Below, piece after piece: positions 30,864-40,764 of a stretch of DNA of 64,000 bases (its first letter is position 1; each line of letters starts with the position of its first letter). Source of the stretch: Acetobacterium woodii DSM 1030 (GTDB lineage Bacteria > Bacillota > Clostridia > Eubacteriales > Eubacteriaceae); NCBI RefSeq assembly GCF_000247605.1, contig NC_016894.1, positions 3,585,732 through 3,649,731 of the forward strand. The letters run 5' to 3'. The notes below the pieces were generated by a model. It saw only the letters and a list, made by a program, of their open reading frames with translations. It was not told where the DNA came from and did no database searches. The translations under genes were made by a program, and so were the position numbers.

Positions 30864-31643
30864 TTATTTTTTATCTTTTTCATTAACCGCATTCACTCGG
30901 TTTAACTCGAACTGTTCGATCACCTGCGGCAAATTTTTGGCATCCATTTGTGCTGCCGGAAAATCAGAAACCGAAAGGGAATCGACCCACGAAACTGCTT
31001 GGTCTTCATTTTGGGGTTTGTCGGACAATGGCAAAATACGAATGTTATAATCCGCGACCGGAACGTTATTTGCTGCTAAGATAGCTTCCAGTGCCTTGCC
31101 AACTTCTGCGATCTTATCATAAGAAACAGCTTCATTAAACAATACCACATCAATCGTAATGGGCAGCGGCGGCTTGTGGATATCCAATTCCATGTCACGC
31201 TCAAACATCATCAGATTGGCCTCCTTGACAAAACGAAGAGCAATATAATCAAAGTCATAATTTAACTTACCAGCAATCATTTCAATGGCCTTTTCTCGCA
31301 ACTCTTTATCGAGCCTCCGAAAGGTGGTAAAATTGTTTTCGACCTCATACGCGTAGTCATCACTCTTGACGTTGCCATAGCTGTCAACATAAATGTTAAA
31401 AGCGGTATCTTTGCTTATATCCGACTGAACTGATACATAATACCAACCGTCCTTAAAATTATACCCGCTCTTTACAATCGCCAGATTTAAGTCACGATAA
31501 TGACTATCCATATAGTGTAACGCTGCTTCTTTCGCCAATCCATTAGCTATCGGATTCCCGGTGAAACTATTGACCAAAGCCACCACAAACATTATTAAGC
31601 CAATCCCGATCGCACTAATGATTATCTTTTTAGTCTTCTTCAT
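30864..31643 (-). CDS. Membrane-anchored hypothetical protein
   Basis: 259 aa; one N-terminal transmembrane or signal segment (KIIISAIGIGLIMFVVALVNSFTG, residues 5-28) and an extracellular domain of alternating strands (YYVSVQSDISKDTAFNIYVDSYGNVKSDD). The pattern recalls Firmicute proteins of the YfjL-like type. No catalytic motif seen. AAAGGTGCG precedes ATG. Confidence 0.65.
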   Translation of the reverse strand: MKKTKKIIISAIGIGLIMFVVALVNSFTGNPIANGLAKEAALHYMDSHYRDLNLAIVKSGYNFKDGWYYVSVQSDISKDTAFNIYVDSYGNVKSDDYAYEVENNFTTFRRLDKELREKAIEMIAGKLNYDFDYIALRFVKEANLMMFERDMELDIHKPPLPITIDVVLFNEAVSYDKIAEVGKALEAILAANNVPVADYNIRILPLSDKPQNEDQAVSWVDSLSVSDFPAAQMDAKNLPQVIEQFELNRVNAVNEKDKK

Positions 31644-31885
31644 CTTCGCACCTTTTCCCGATAATCAATATAACCACCCCAAAAATCACTTTATAGCTAG
31701 TATAACATCTATTTCACGTTACAATCAAGTCAGTTGTAATCACAATACCTCGCAGTAATTTCTGCTTATATTAGTATCTTGATAATATTTAACAAAAATG
31801 TTGCATAATGATAAGTTTAAATTTAACAGTATGTGGTATATATAGAGTCAATAATAATTAAAATATATTAGAGATGGAGATTAAG

Positions 31886-34867
31886 ATGAAAATTTTCAAC
31901 AAACATTCAATTGGGAATAAAATTACCTCCATGGTAATCATTTTTGTTGCCTTAGCCTTGCTGGTGATTGGCATTGTTGTGACAGTTTTAAGCATCAACA
32001 CCGAAAACAAGCAAATCGAAGATCAGATGAATCTTCAACTCAACAATACCATTGGCGAGATTGAGCAAGTTCTCAGTAATCACAGCAAAGCGATGATCGG
32101 TTTAAGTAAAACCATCGGCGTCGCCGGAACTCAGATGACACCCGCAGAATATAAAGATTTACTAACTCAATATGTTGGGATCAATGACACCACTTATGGT
32201 GTTGGGGTCTTTTACGAGCCCAATGCCTATCAACCGAACCTTAAATATTTCGGACCTTACGCCTACCGGGATAATGAAACGATTACCTTTACTGAAGATC
32301 TATTTAGTACCGATGAATATGATTACCCCCATCAGGAGTGGTATCTGGTCGGTAAAAATGCCGGCGATTCAATTGCCTGGTCTGCGCCATTTAAAGACGA
32401 GGCTCTGAACATTTCGATGGTCACCGCGGCAGTCGCAGCGTATGACACCAACCAAAACTTTCGGGGTGTAGTCACTGGGGATATTGATCTTTCCAGTCTC
32501 CAACAAATGGTCAGCGCGATTAAAGTCGGCAAAACAGGTCGAGCTTTTCTAGTCGATCAGACCGGCCTCTACATTGCCGATGTCGATGCGACCAAGAACA
32601 TGAGTGTTAATCTTCTGGAAGATCCCAACGCCAGTCTATCAGCTTTGGGCAAAAACATGCTTAGCGGCAAACCGGGCTCCGGGGTGTTCAGCGATGATGC
32701 CGGCAAAAATAATATTTATTATGCCTCCATCCCCTCAACCGGTTGGACGCTGGCCATCATTGAGCCTCAAAGCGAGCTCAACCAACCGATTATGGCCCTG
32801 ATTTACCAGCTGATCGGCTTGTTTCTGTTAACCTTAATCGTATTGAGTTTTATCATCATCAAACAAATCAAAGGCGTGGTCAACCCCATTATCCTGATCA
32901 CCGAGCTCTTCCATAAAGCGGAATTGGGTGATTTTGACAGCAAAATTCCCGAAACGATCATCGGCCGCAAAGATGAACTGGGCCAACTGGGATTGTCTTT
33001 CCAAAAATTATCCGAAAACATTCAGGAAAACATTGCCACGCTGGAACAAATTTCTCTGGGTAATCTTGAAGTAGCGGTCGACGTCAAATCCGATAAAGAT
33101 ATTCAATCTAAGAGTCTGCTTAACGTGATGGAAAACCTCAAAAATCTGGAAGCCGAGGTCGACATGCTCACTCAATCGGCCACCAATGGTCATTTATCGA
33201 TCCGCGGCAATGTTGCTAACTTTCAAGGCAAATATCGGGATATTGTGGTTCGCATCAACAACACTTTAGATGCCGTAGTTGAACCCCTGAACATGTCGGC
33301 CGACTATGTCAACGAAATCAGCCAGGGTAATATTCCCCCCAAAATCATCGCCACCTATCATGGTGACTTTAATACAATTAAAGAAAACCTTAATTCCTGT
33401 ATTGATAACATCAACGCTCTAGTCACCGATGTCAATATGCTGGCTCAGGCCGCAACCGATGGCCAACTGGAAATTCAAGCCGATGCCACCAAACATCATG
33501 GTGATTTTAGAAAAATCATCGAAGGCTTTAATAATACCCTCTCTTCACTGTTGACACCAATCAATGAAGCCCGACAAGTAATGACCAAAATGGCCGTCAA
33601 TGATTACAGCCTTTCAATGAATGGCGTCTATAAAGGCAATATGGAAGCGTTTTCCCGGGAAATCAACATGGTCTATACCAGATTACTCAGTATTCAAGAT
33701 GCCTTTATTCGAGTATCTAAAGGCGACACCAGCCGATTGGACGAATTTATCGCTATTGGCCAGCGTTCTGACAACGACAAGTTGGTGCCATCGATTATTG
33801 CCACCTTAACCACTATCGACAACCTGATTGAAGAATCCCGTAATCTGGCGCAAGCCGGGATTAACGGTAATTTGGAAGTCCGCAGCGAGGCTGCGAAATT
33901 TTCCGGTGGCTATCGAGATATTGTCGAAGGTTTCAACCAAACGCTGGATGCCATTGGACAGCCCATTAACGAAGCCGTCATCATTCTTGAACAAATGGCC
34001 GCCGGAAATCTAACCCAACAGATGCAAGGCGATTATCTGGGCAGTTATGCCATTATCAAAAATTCACTCAACGACACCATGCGATCTTTCAATGAAATTT
34101 TAGGTAATATCAATCATTCGGCTGAAGAGGTTGCCTCCGGCTCCAAACAAGTCTCCTTCGGCAGTCAGGCTTTGGCTCAAGGTACTACCGAGCAGGCCAG
34201 TTCCATGCAAGAATTAAGTGCTTCGATTACCGAGATTGCGGTTCAAACAAAAGAAAATGCCGTAAATGCTGCCCAAGCCAATCAGCTAACAGTGGACGCC
34301 CAAAAAAATGCCGAAAACGGCAACACCCTAATGCAGCAAATGTTGCTATCCATGGAAGAAATTAACGCTTCATCAGCTAAAATTTCAAATATTATCAAAG
34401 TCATTGATGATATCGCCTTCCAGACCAATATCCTGGCCTTGAATGCAGCCGTGGAAGCTGCCCGAGCCGGACAACAGGGTAAGGGCTTTGCCGTCGTTGC
34501 CGAAGAAGTTAGAACCTTGGCCGGACGCAGTGCTGAAGCTGCTAAAGAAACCACCGAACTAATTGAAGGTTCCATTTCCAAGGTTTCTGATGGCACCGTC
34601 ATTGCCAACGATACTGCTGATTCCCTCACTGAAATTGTCGACGGTGTTGCTAAAGTCGCTGCTCTGGTTAGTAAAATTGATATTGCCTCAAACGAACAAA
34701 CTGCCTCAATCAACGAGATTAACACTGGTATCGATCAGGTTTCCCAAGTGGTTCAGACCAACTCGGCTACCGCTGAAGAAAGCGCCGCCGCCAGCGAAGA
34801 ATTATATAGCCAGGCGGAGTTGTTAAAAAATATGGTCAGCAAGTTCGCATTAACTAAATCCGAATAG
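31886..34867 (+). CDS. Methyl-accepting chemotaxis protein with Cache sensor and repeated HAMP units
   Basis: 993 aa from ATG 31886, with GGAGATTAAG as ribosome site. TM1 ([19 protein letters not shown], about residues 15-33), extracellular dCache domain (to about 300), TM2 ([22 protein letters not shown], about 304-325), HAMP, then several tandem HAMP-like blocks recognised by the repeated phrase F-x-G-x-Y/D-x-x-I-V-x-x-x-N-x-T-L (about residues 440, 535, 675). The C-terminal signalling hairpin has the tip [20 protein letters not shown] and [15 protein letters not shown]. It binds CheA/CheW; ligand unknown. Confidence 0.93.
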   Translation: MKIFNKHSIGNKITSMVIIFVALALLVIGIVVTVLSINTENKQIEDQMNLQLNNTIGEIEQVLSNHSKAMIGLSKTIGVAGTQMTPAEYKDLLTQYVGINDTTYGVGVFYEPNAYQPNLKYFGPYAYRDNETITFTEDLFSTDEYDYPHQEWYLVGKNAGDSIAWSAPFKDEALNISMVTAAVAAYDTNQNFRGVVTGDIDLSSLQQMVSAIKVGKTGRAFLVDQTGLYIADVDATKNMSVNLLEDPNASLSALGKNMLSGKPGSGVFSDDAGKNNIYYASIPSTGWTLAIIEPQSELNQPIMALIYQLIGLFLLTLIVLSFIIIKQIKGVVNPIILITELFHKAELGDFDSKIPETIIGRKDELGQLGLSFQKLSENIQENIATLEQISLGNLEVAVDVKSDKDIQSKSLLNVMENLKNLEAEVDMLTQSATNGHLSIRGNVANFQGKYRDIVVRINNTLDAVVEPLNMSADYVNEISQGNIPPKIIATYHGDFNTIKENLNSCIDNINALVTDVNMLAQAATDGQLEIQADATKHHGDFRKIIEGFNNTLSSLLTPINEARQVMTKMAVNDYSLSMNGVYKGNMEAFSREINMVYTRLLSIQDAFIRVSKGDTSRLDEFIAIGQRSDNDKLVPSIIATLTTIDNLIEESRNLAQAGINGNLEVRSEAAKFSGGYRDIVEGFNQTLDAIGQPINEAVIILEQMAAGNLTQQMQGDYLGSYAIIKNSLNDTMRSFNEILGNINHSAEEVASGSKQVSFGSQALAQGTTEQASSMQELSASITEIAVQTKENAVNAAQANQLTVDAQKNAENGNTLMQQMLLSMEEINASSAKISNIIKVIDDIAFQTNILALNAAVEAARAGQQGKGFAVVAEEVRTLAGRSAEAAKETTELIEGSISKVSDGTVIANDTADSLTEIVDGVAKVAALVSKIDIASNEQTASINEINTGIDQVSQVVQTNSATAEESAAASEELYSQAELLKNMVSKFALTKSE

Positions 34868-34950
34868 CTTTTCCCGGCAATTATGAATGATTATCAAACA
34901 ATTGGGATATTCTGGCCACTTCAGACGGTCATTGATTAGAATTCTTGACA

Positions 34951-34985
34951 GAAAAGGCTATGGGCGCTTTGCCAATAGCCTTTTC
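34951..34985. terminator. Terminator after the chemoreceptor gene
   Basis: Stem GAAAAGGCTA/TAGCCTTTTC with a 15-nt loop that itself can pair (GGGC/GCCA). Confidence 0.75.
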
Positions 34986-35170
34986 TGGTGTTTGCCCATA
35001 CCCATGACCAATCTTCAGCCAACCCCAGTTTCTTTAAAATTAGCAACTCGGATTTTTATTTTATCCATTGGCACAGCTTGGCAAGCTCCGGCGTTTATTT
35101 AAACGATTACAATTAGCTTAAAATATCATCATCTACTGCGAACTATGCCTTAAAATGCTCCACTTAAAAA

Positions 35171-35192
35171 GACCCGTCAATTATAACGGGTC
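35171..35192. terminator. Palindromic hairpin flanking MITE-B
   Basis: GACCCGT/ACGGGTC with an 8-nt loop. A related CTCGTCAATTATCACGGGTC segment stands on the other side of the MITE at 35376, so the insertion may have duplicated or split it. Confidence 0.45.
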
Positions 35193-35196
35193 GACA

Positions 35197-35368
35197 GACT
35201 GTCAAAAAAGCTAACGTCGGACCGACAATTGTTCGATCATGTTGGATGCCTCAAGGCGAACAGTTGCCGTGAAAAAGCTATCTTTAGCCAAATCTTTGAT
35301 TGCAACTGTACGAATTGCGCGCATGCAACAGATTAACAATTAGTCGGTCCAGTCGTTTATTGACAACC
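35197..35368. repeat. MITE-B, copy 1 (172 bp)
   Basis: Ends GACTGTCAA / TTGACAACC are inverted repeats, with longer inner inverted repeats (GGACCGACAATTGTT against AACAATTAGTCGGTCC), so it can fold fully. No coding capacity. About 85 percent alike by eye to 52592-52763. The gap 34868-35449 holds only this and hairpins. Confidence 0.82.
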
Positions 35369-35449
35369 TCAATACTCGTCAATTATCACGGGTCGGTTCA
35401 ATAAACAGGTATGTCAGTATCCTTTATGAAAAGGCGATCATAAACTGCT

Positions 35450-37456
35450 CTAAATTTTTAACGCCACATCATAAGCTGCCCAGATAACATCTAAAAGACT
35501 GCCAACATGATCGGCATCTCCTATAACCTGAACATTTTCCAACTCTTGAAGCGCAACTGCCAATGGTGCAGAAGGAACATAACCAGCGGCAATCACGACC
35601 GTATCGACTGGGATTTCTGTCTTGGCATTATCTTTTGAAACTGTAATGCTATTGGAATTAATGGCACATAATTGTGTCGATGTCTGAACATCAACATTGT
35701 AATAAACCAACAGTTCTCTTAACATATTGGAATTGGCGGCACTTAATAATTTAACCTGAAGAATATCATCCATCATCTCAATTATTTTTACTTTTTTACC
35801 TTTTTTGGCAAGATCATAGGCAATTTCACAACCAGTCAGCCCTCCACCAATAACGGCAACAACTTCTCCCGCTTGCTTCTTATCCAGTAATAAATCAATC
35901 GCTTCGATAACGTGATCAGCATCAATTCCCGGTATAGAAAGGGTTCTTGGTTTAGCACCGGTCGCAACGATAATCTCATCCGGTTTCGTTTCGTTTATCA
36001 GCTCAGGGGTTACTTCGGTATTCATTTTAATTGTGACGTTTAAATCATTAATTTGTTTGATATACCATTTTAGCAGATTTTTATCAGCTTCTTTGAAATC
36101 CGGAGCCGCCGCCGCTATAAAGACCCCGCCTAAACGATCGGTCTTTTCATAAAGCGTTACTTGATGTCCACGTAAAGCACTAATACGGGCTGCTTCCATT
36201 CCGCCAATCCCGCCACCAACAATGGCAACTTTTTTCTTAACCGCTGCCGGAGTGATCTTATATTTTTCTTCCTGCATAGCTGCTGGATTGAGCGCACAAG
36301 AAGTTCCCAAGCCGGCAAACAATCGGCCAAAACAACCATTGTGACAAGCGATACAGGGTCGGACATCATCGACTTGTTCTGCTTGGATTTTATTGGACCA
36401 CTCAGGATCAGCCAATAGCTGTCGGGCAATCCCGATACCGTCAACCACCCCATTGGCAATCGCTTCTGTTGCGATCTCCGGATCTTCCATCCGTCCTGCA
36501 CAAATAACGGGAATATCTACAAATTGTTTGATGTAGGTAGCCTCCGGCAGATTACAGGCTAAAGGCATATACATTGGTGGATGCGCCCAATACCATGAAT
36601 CATAAGACCCATTGTCGGCATCTAAGGCATCACAACCGGCAGCTTCCAGGATTCTTGCCACTGCTGGACTTTCTTCCAGACTGCGGCCGAATTCTTTGTA
36701 CGGTTCACCGGGCAATGCTCCGGAATTAAAACCTTTCATTTTGCTCGCAACACTGTAACGTACAATAACAGGATAATCCTGACCGCAGGCTTCTTTAATG
36801 CCTTTTATAATTTCGCAGACAAAGCGCAGTCGATTTTCTAATGAACCGCCATATTCATCTGTTCGATGGTTTGTATTTTCAATCGAAAACTGATCCAACA
36901 AATAACCTTCATGAATGGCATGGATTTCAATCCCGTCAACCCCTGCTTCCTGGGCGAGTTTTGCCGCTTCAACAATGGCTTCAATAATTTTATGAATTTC
37001 GTCCTTTGTCATTTCACGATGCATCATTTCCGGCGCCCAAACATTTGGCAGCACACTGGGTGCACACATTGCATAGTCTTTATTGAAATCTGGCACCGCA
37101 GCCATTCCTGATTTTACTGCTAATACGCGACCCATACCGGCCCCAATTTGCATAAATAATTTTGTATCATATTTGTGGATTTCATCCATCAGCTCTTTTA
37201 CTGGACCTCGAAATGCTTCTCTGGCTTCATTAAGCCAATTGCCTCTGCCCCACATGTCCTGAATAACCGCGATTCCCGGAATTAATAACCCAACCCCGCC
37301 TTTAGCTCTTTCAATGTAGTACTCCGCTGTTGCTTCATGAAACTTGCCATCTTCAATAAGCGAAGTTCCTCCCATTGCACATAACACGATTCTGTTTTTA
37401 ATTTCCGTTTTTCCAATCTTAAACGGTGTAAACAGAGGTTCATACTTACCTGACAT
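35450..37456 (-). CDS. Old-yellow-enzyme family reductase (2,4-dienoyl-CoA/enoate reductase-like, Fe-S flavoprotein)
   Basis: 668 aa. N-terminal FMN TIM barrel (FTPFKIGKTEIKNRIVLCAMGG; catalytic-type HAIHEGYLLDQF, R-x-D-EYGGS), [4Fe-4S] cysteines CIACHNGCFGRL...SC (about residues 345-360), then FAD/NAD domain with VAIVGGGIGGMEAAR (about 395) and VAVIGGGLTGCEIAYD (about 540). Reduces activated C=C bonds with NAD(P)H, as in FadH, BaiCD or enoate reductase. Substrate unknown. Divergent from the TetR gene at 37689 with a palindrome between. Confidence 0.92.
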   Translation of the reverse strand: MSGKYEPLFTPFKIGKTEIKNRIVLCAMGGTSLIEDGKFHEATAEYYIERAKGGVGLLIPGIAVIQDMWGRGNWLNEAREAFRGPVKELMDEIHKYDTKLFMQIGAGMGRVLAVKSGMAAVPDFNKDYAMCAPSVLPNVWAPEMMHREMTKDEIHKIIEAIVEAAKLAQEAGVDGIEIHAIHEGYLLDQFSIENTNHRTDEYGGSLENRLRFVCEIIKGIKEACGQDYPVIVRYSVASKMKGFNSGALPGEPYKEFGRSLEESPAVARILEAAGCDALDADNGSYDSWYWAHPPMYMPLACNLPEATYIKQFVDIPVICAGRMEDPEIATEAIANGVVDGIGIARQLLADPEWSNKIQAEQVDDVRPCIACHNGCFGRLFAGLGTSCALNPAAMQEEKYKITPAAVKKKVAIVGGGIGGMEAARISALRGHQVTLYEKTDRLGGVFIAAAAPDFKEADKNLLKWYIKQINDLNVTIKMNTEVTPELINETKPDEIIVATGAKPRTLSIPGIDADHVIEAIDLLLDKKQAGEVVAVIGGGLTGCEIAYDLAKKGKKVKIIEMMDDILQVKLLSAANSNMLRELLVYYNVDVQTSTQLCAINSNSITVSKDNAKTEIPVDTVVIAAGYVPSAPLAVALQELENVQVIGDADHVGSLLDVIWAAYDVALKI

Positions 37457-37491
37457 AATTTGACCACCTTTCGATTTTTGTTACGATGAAA

Positions 37492-37522
37492 TATTTTCAG
37501 TGAATAATATTCACTGAAAATA
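37492..37522. promoter_or_regulatory. TetR-type operator palindrome
   Basis: Perfect 14-bp inverted repeat TATTTTCAGTGAAT (37492-37505) / ATTCACTGAAAATA (37509-37522), 3-nt centre, immediately upstream of the OYE gene and about 170 nt from the divergent TetR gene. Likely repressor site. Confidence 0.8.
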
Positions 37523-37688
37523 TAATAGCAACATTTTTCGAACTTGTCAATAAAAATTCGTTAAATTATTATCGATCAATTTTAAACCGTTTTTATTAAT
37601 TTGGCCTTCGCAGCCATCTCAATGATAACAACTTGCTGATTTATTTTAGTTTTGATATAATTGTAAAATTAAAACAATGGAGAAATAA

Positions 37689-38315
37689 ATGGAAGAAAAA
37701 CTTACAAGCAGACAGTTACAGGCCCTTGAAACCAAAAAAAAAATCTTTGAAAGAGCATTGGAATTATTTAAAGCTTCCGATTTTGAAGATGTTTCGACGA
37801 CAGACATCTGCAAATCACTAAACATTGCGGTGGGAAATTTTTATAAGTACTACTCATCTAAGGAGTATCTCCTGATGGAAGCCTACCCTACTTTTGATCA
37901 CAATATCATAACGGATTTATCCGTAAATAAATTCGATACCCACTTAGATGCTATTAAATTTTTGATCTTTGAACAAACAAATGGCGCTGAAACGATTGGC
38001 GCAAAACTTTACGCGCAAATGTTGCGAATCCAGATTAAAACTGAAGGTAAAAATGTTATTGAGGAATCACGAACATTTCATACCTACTTAAAAACGTTAA
38101 TTCAAAAAGCGCTTGATGAGGGGGAAATTGCCACTGAATATTATTCTGCGAATGAACTTTCTTCACTTATTCTGCGCATCTCACGCGGAACACTTCTCGA
38201 CTGGGCCATGCAAAATGGTGCTTACAGTGTCAGTGAACGCGTTTTGCACGATGTTGATCTGCTTTTTAAACAGATGAAAGCAAATGACCATTGCGCACTG
38301 TTTGCGAATTCATAA
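37689..38315 (+). CDS. TetR-family regulator
   Basis: 208 aa. N-terminal HTH: ALETKKKIFERALELFKASDFEDVSTTDICKSLNIAVGNFYKYYSSKEYLL; the rest is a helical ligand domain. Divergent from the OYE reductase, so it most likely binds the 31-bp palindrome and responds to the reductase substrate. ATGGAGAAATAA upstream supplies GGAG. An overlapping frame from 37633 is a shadow. Confidence 0.9.
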   Translation: MEEKLTSRQLQALETKKKIFERALELFKASDFEDVSTTDICKSLNIAVGNFYKYYSSKEYLLMEAYPTFDHNIITDLSVNKFDTHLDAIKFLIFEQTNGAETIGAKLYAQMLRIQIKTEGKNVIEESRTFHTYLKTLIQKALDEGEIATEYYSANELSSLILRISRGTLLDWAMQNGAYSVSERVLHDVDLLFKQMKANDHCALFANS

Positions 38316-38557
38316 TCGGGAATGTTTCAATTTTTCTATAAACGCGATAAACTGCTATGATTGGTAATGACTGCCCTAGAAAGTTTTTTCGCAAGCTTTA
38401 AAAAACTTTCAGCATGATATAAAAAATATCCATTATTTATTGCAAAACGCATTCTTAAATTCTGGTAGCAAAAGTTGCCTAAGACGATTCACTATTGCAT
38501 ATCTTAAACTTAGTGATATGATTATACTTAAAATTAGATAAAGAGATGGTGTAATCA

Positions 38558-39158
38558 TTGTCAAATAAAAATAATACTACGACTGAGGAAATCGCCAAAC
38601 TTATTTCACAAGGCGATAATGACCAATTGGAATTCAGACACCATAGCGGTGGACCCAACCTGTTAAGCAAGATTATTTCCTCTTTTGCCAATGCCTCGGG
38701 TGGTAAATTAATTATCGGGGTTGATGAAAAAGGCAAAATTTCCGGCTGTAAAAAAGATTCTGTTATGGATACTTTTAATAAAGCCAAAGAAAAGTTAATC
38801 CCCTGTCCCGACCTTTCAATTGAATTTATTGAGTTGGAAAAAAAAAGTGATTGCGGTCATTTCAATTGAAAAAAACAAAGAGATTGTGGCCTCAAACTTG
38901 GGGGTATTTAAACGCACTGACACTTCTGATGAAATCATGATACCCGAAGAAATTACCACTAAAACCTTATCGGCCGTAGCCAATGATGATTTTAAAAATA
39001 CTATTGAAGAAATGGCGCAACAAATAACCCAACTAACCATTTCTTTAGACGACTCCGTCAAACGGTATCATGAAAAAAACAAACTGAGCCGAAAAATTCT
39101 GGAATGGATCGCTTGTGGCATTATCGGCATTATTTTATCAATGCTGCTGCCTTTTTAG
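38558..39158 (+). pseudogene. AlbA_2 (schlafen-type ATP-binding) protein with frameshift at an A9 tract
   Basis: Frame 1 (from TTG 38558) encodes EIAKLISQGDNDQLEFRHH...KIISSFANASGGKLIIGVDEKGKISG, the AlbA_2 domain, and continues to IEFIELEKKS before a stop at 38867. The conserved continuation KKVIAVISIEKNKEIVASNLGVFKRTDTS is in another frame, followed by a coiled coil and a C-terminal transmembrane segment (IACGIIGIILSMLLPF). The shift maps to nine A's at 38838-38846; eight would restore one frame. Either an inactivated gene, a phase-variable switch, or a slippage-dependent gene. Confidence 0.82.
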
Positions 39159-39177
39159 CGGCAACAATTATTAAAAA

Positions 39178-39220
39178 CGGAACTAAAAAGGGTAGCGCCA
39201 TCCTTTTTAGTTCCGTTTTT
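39178..39220. terminator. Terminator after the AlbA_2 gene
   Basis: Perfect 14-bp stem CGGAACTAAAAAGG/CCTTTTTAGTTCCG, followed by TTTTT. Confidence 0.9.
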
Positions 39221-39344
39221 GAAAATATTTTTGGTTCCTTGCTTACCATCGGCTTGGCAGATTTTCCTTTTCCAGGACAAGTCTGCCGTTTTTCTGAAAA
39301 GCTTTTATCGATCGTGTTGTTTTTAAATTATCTTGACCAATTAA

Positions 39345-39776
39345 TCATTCCGTACTTCCGCCCTCACCAATTGCAATTTTTTTGTTAAAATAGATCTGTC
39401 TTATCTCTGCGGCTTGCTCAACCCAATTGTCAATCCCGATTTTTTTCATCAGGCACAGGTTATATAATTTTATATTCTGCGGAAATTTTGCTGCCCCGTC
39501 TGCAAGAGGCATCAAATATTGGCACGGAAAATCCGTACAATTGAAGCAATAGTCAACGCCCTTCTGGTTAACACAATCAAGCGTTTTACAATTTTTCCCT
39601 TGCATTTTTAAAAGCAGACATATATTCCCTTCCGTACAACCTTGGCAGGTTATTTTTTCTTTAGGTATCTTCGTTTGTTCTGATAGCCTTTGCTGAAATT
39701 CATCGGTGACGTTATCCTCGTACATTTCACAGTTAAAGCAATCAATACCACATGGTGCCACAATTTTTTCTTTCAT
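39345..39776 (-). CDS. DUF3795 cysteine-rich protein
   Basis: 143 aa with 12 cysteines in the DUF3795 pattern: IVAPCGIDCFNCEMY, ITCQGCTEGN, NCKTLDCVNQKGVDYCFNCTDFPCQYL. Probably metal- or Fe-S-binding; function unknown. GGAGGATATCG lies before the ATG. Single gene. Confidence 0.85.
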   Translation of the reverse strand: MKEKIVAPCGIDCFNCEMYEDNVTDEFQQRLSEQTKIPKEKITCQGCTEGNICLLLKMQGKNCKTLDCVNQKGVDYCFNCTDFPCQYLMPLADGAAKFPQNIKLYNLCLMKKIGIDNWVEQAAEIRQIYFNKKIAIGEGGSTE

Positions 39777-39859
39777 AATCGATATCCTCCAAATAATTAT
39801 TTCAGCAATGCTATTTAAAATTGCTGTCTATTATTTTAGATACCTATTTATAAAAAAGG

Positions 39860-40645
39860 TTACATAATATTTGCTGCGATTTTTTTTATTTTGTCCGATA
39901 ATTCTTTTTTGTCAGCTGTTTGCTCAACCGTATATAGATAGTCTATCTTTTTAAGTAATGATAAATTTTTAAAATGCGCCTTTCGTAATCCATCTGTTTT
40001 TAGCTGCTTATAACCAGTCGGAAGCGCGAGGTTATGATCATTCATAAATTTTATCCAGAGCTGGCATTGGCATGGTTTTTGGGGATCAATCAGACTGCAT
40101 CTCATTTCAAATAACTCCTGAAGCTGCTTCCTTCCTCTAAACAACGTAACCTTAACGTTTTCAACTGACATCTCCATGATCTCTGCTATTTCTTTATTTT
40201 TAAGACCCGTACAGGTTTTTAATAAAAAACATACCCGCTGGTTTTTGGGCAGGCATTTTAAAAAAGCTTGCAGACATTTTTCACGCAGTTCATCAATAAC
40301 CAAATCATCATCAAAATCAGCATTGTATCCGATACTGTCAAAAAATTCTTTTTCCGTCACGCCTAAATCCTCGGTGATTTTGACCAGCGGCAGCTTGTTG
40401 ATATATTTGAAATACTTGTAGCACTCGTTGATTACAATCCGGTATAGCCACGTGAATAGTTTTGCTTCGCTTCTAAATTTACTTAAATTTTTATAAGCAT
40501 TTAAAAATGAATTTTGAAGCACATCCTCAGCATCCTGATGATTTTCAACCATTCTAAATGCGCAAGCATATAATTTATCATAATCCTGAATGATTAAATT
40601 CTCAAGTTCCATCTCCAAATCGACGTCATAAGACTTGTTATTCAT
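39860..40645 (-). CDS. ECF-type RNA polymerase sigma factor with C-terminal extension
   Basis: 261 aa. Region 2: DKLYACAFRMVENHQDAEDVLQNSFLNAYKNLSKFRSEAKLFTWLYRIVINECYKYF. Region 4: CLPKNQRVCFLLKTCTGLKNKEIAEIMEMSVENVKVTLFRGRKQL. About 85 extra residues follow, beginning with CQCQLWIKFMN, possibly a metal- or redox-sensing tail that replaces a separate anti-sigma factor. No anti-sigma gene is adjacent. Confidence 0.88.
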   Translation of the reverse strand: MNNKSYDVDLEMELENLIIQDYDKLYACAFRMVENHQDAEDVLQNSFLNAYKNLSKFRSEAKLFTWLYRIVINECYKYFKYINKLPLVKITEDLGVTEKEFFDSIGYNADFDDDLVIDELREKCLQAFLKCLPKNQRVCFLLKTCTGLKNKEIAEIMEMSVENVKVTLFRGRKQLQELFEMRCSLIDPQKPCQCQLWIKFMNDHNLALPTGYKQLKTDGLRKAHFKNLSLLKKIDYLYTVEQTADKKELSDKIKKIAANIM

Positions 40646-40692
40646 AATTCTAACGATGCTTCCAACCGAAACAAACCTCCTTTTTTATCAAT

Positions 40693-40725
40693 CAATAGGT
40701 AATTGTGAAAGTGCTGTGCGCTTTT
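40693..40725. repeat. MITE-A end fragment
   Basis: AGGTAATTGTGAAAGTGC and following bases match the terminal 30 bp of MITE-A (61767). Only one end is present. Confidence 0.5.
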
Positions 40726-40764
40726 TTCTCAAAGCGGCAAAAAAATCATTTCTGAACATTATCT

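Noticed and set aside
34282-34725. 147-codon minus frame opposite the chemoreceptor signalling domain
   Set aside because: Low-complexity Ala/Ser/Ile-rich complement of the coiled coil, a typical shadow.
36157-36501. 114-codon frame inside the OYE reductase at 35450
   Set aside because: A shadow of the FMN/FAD protein with no start context.
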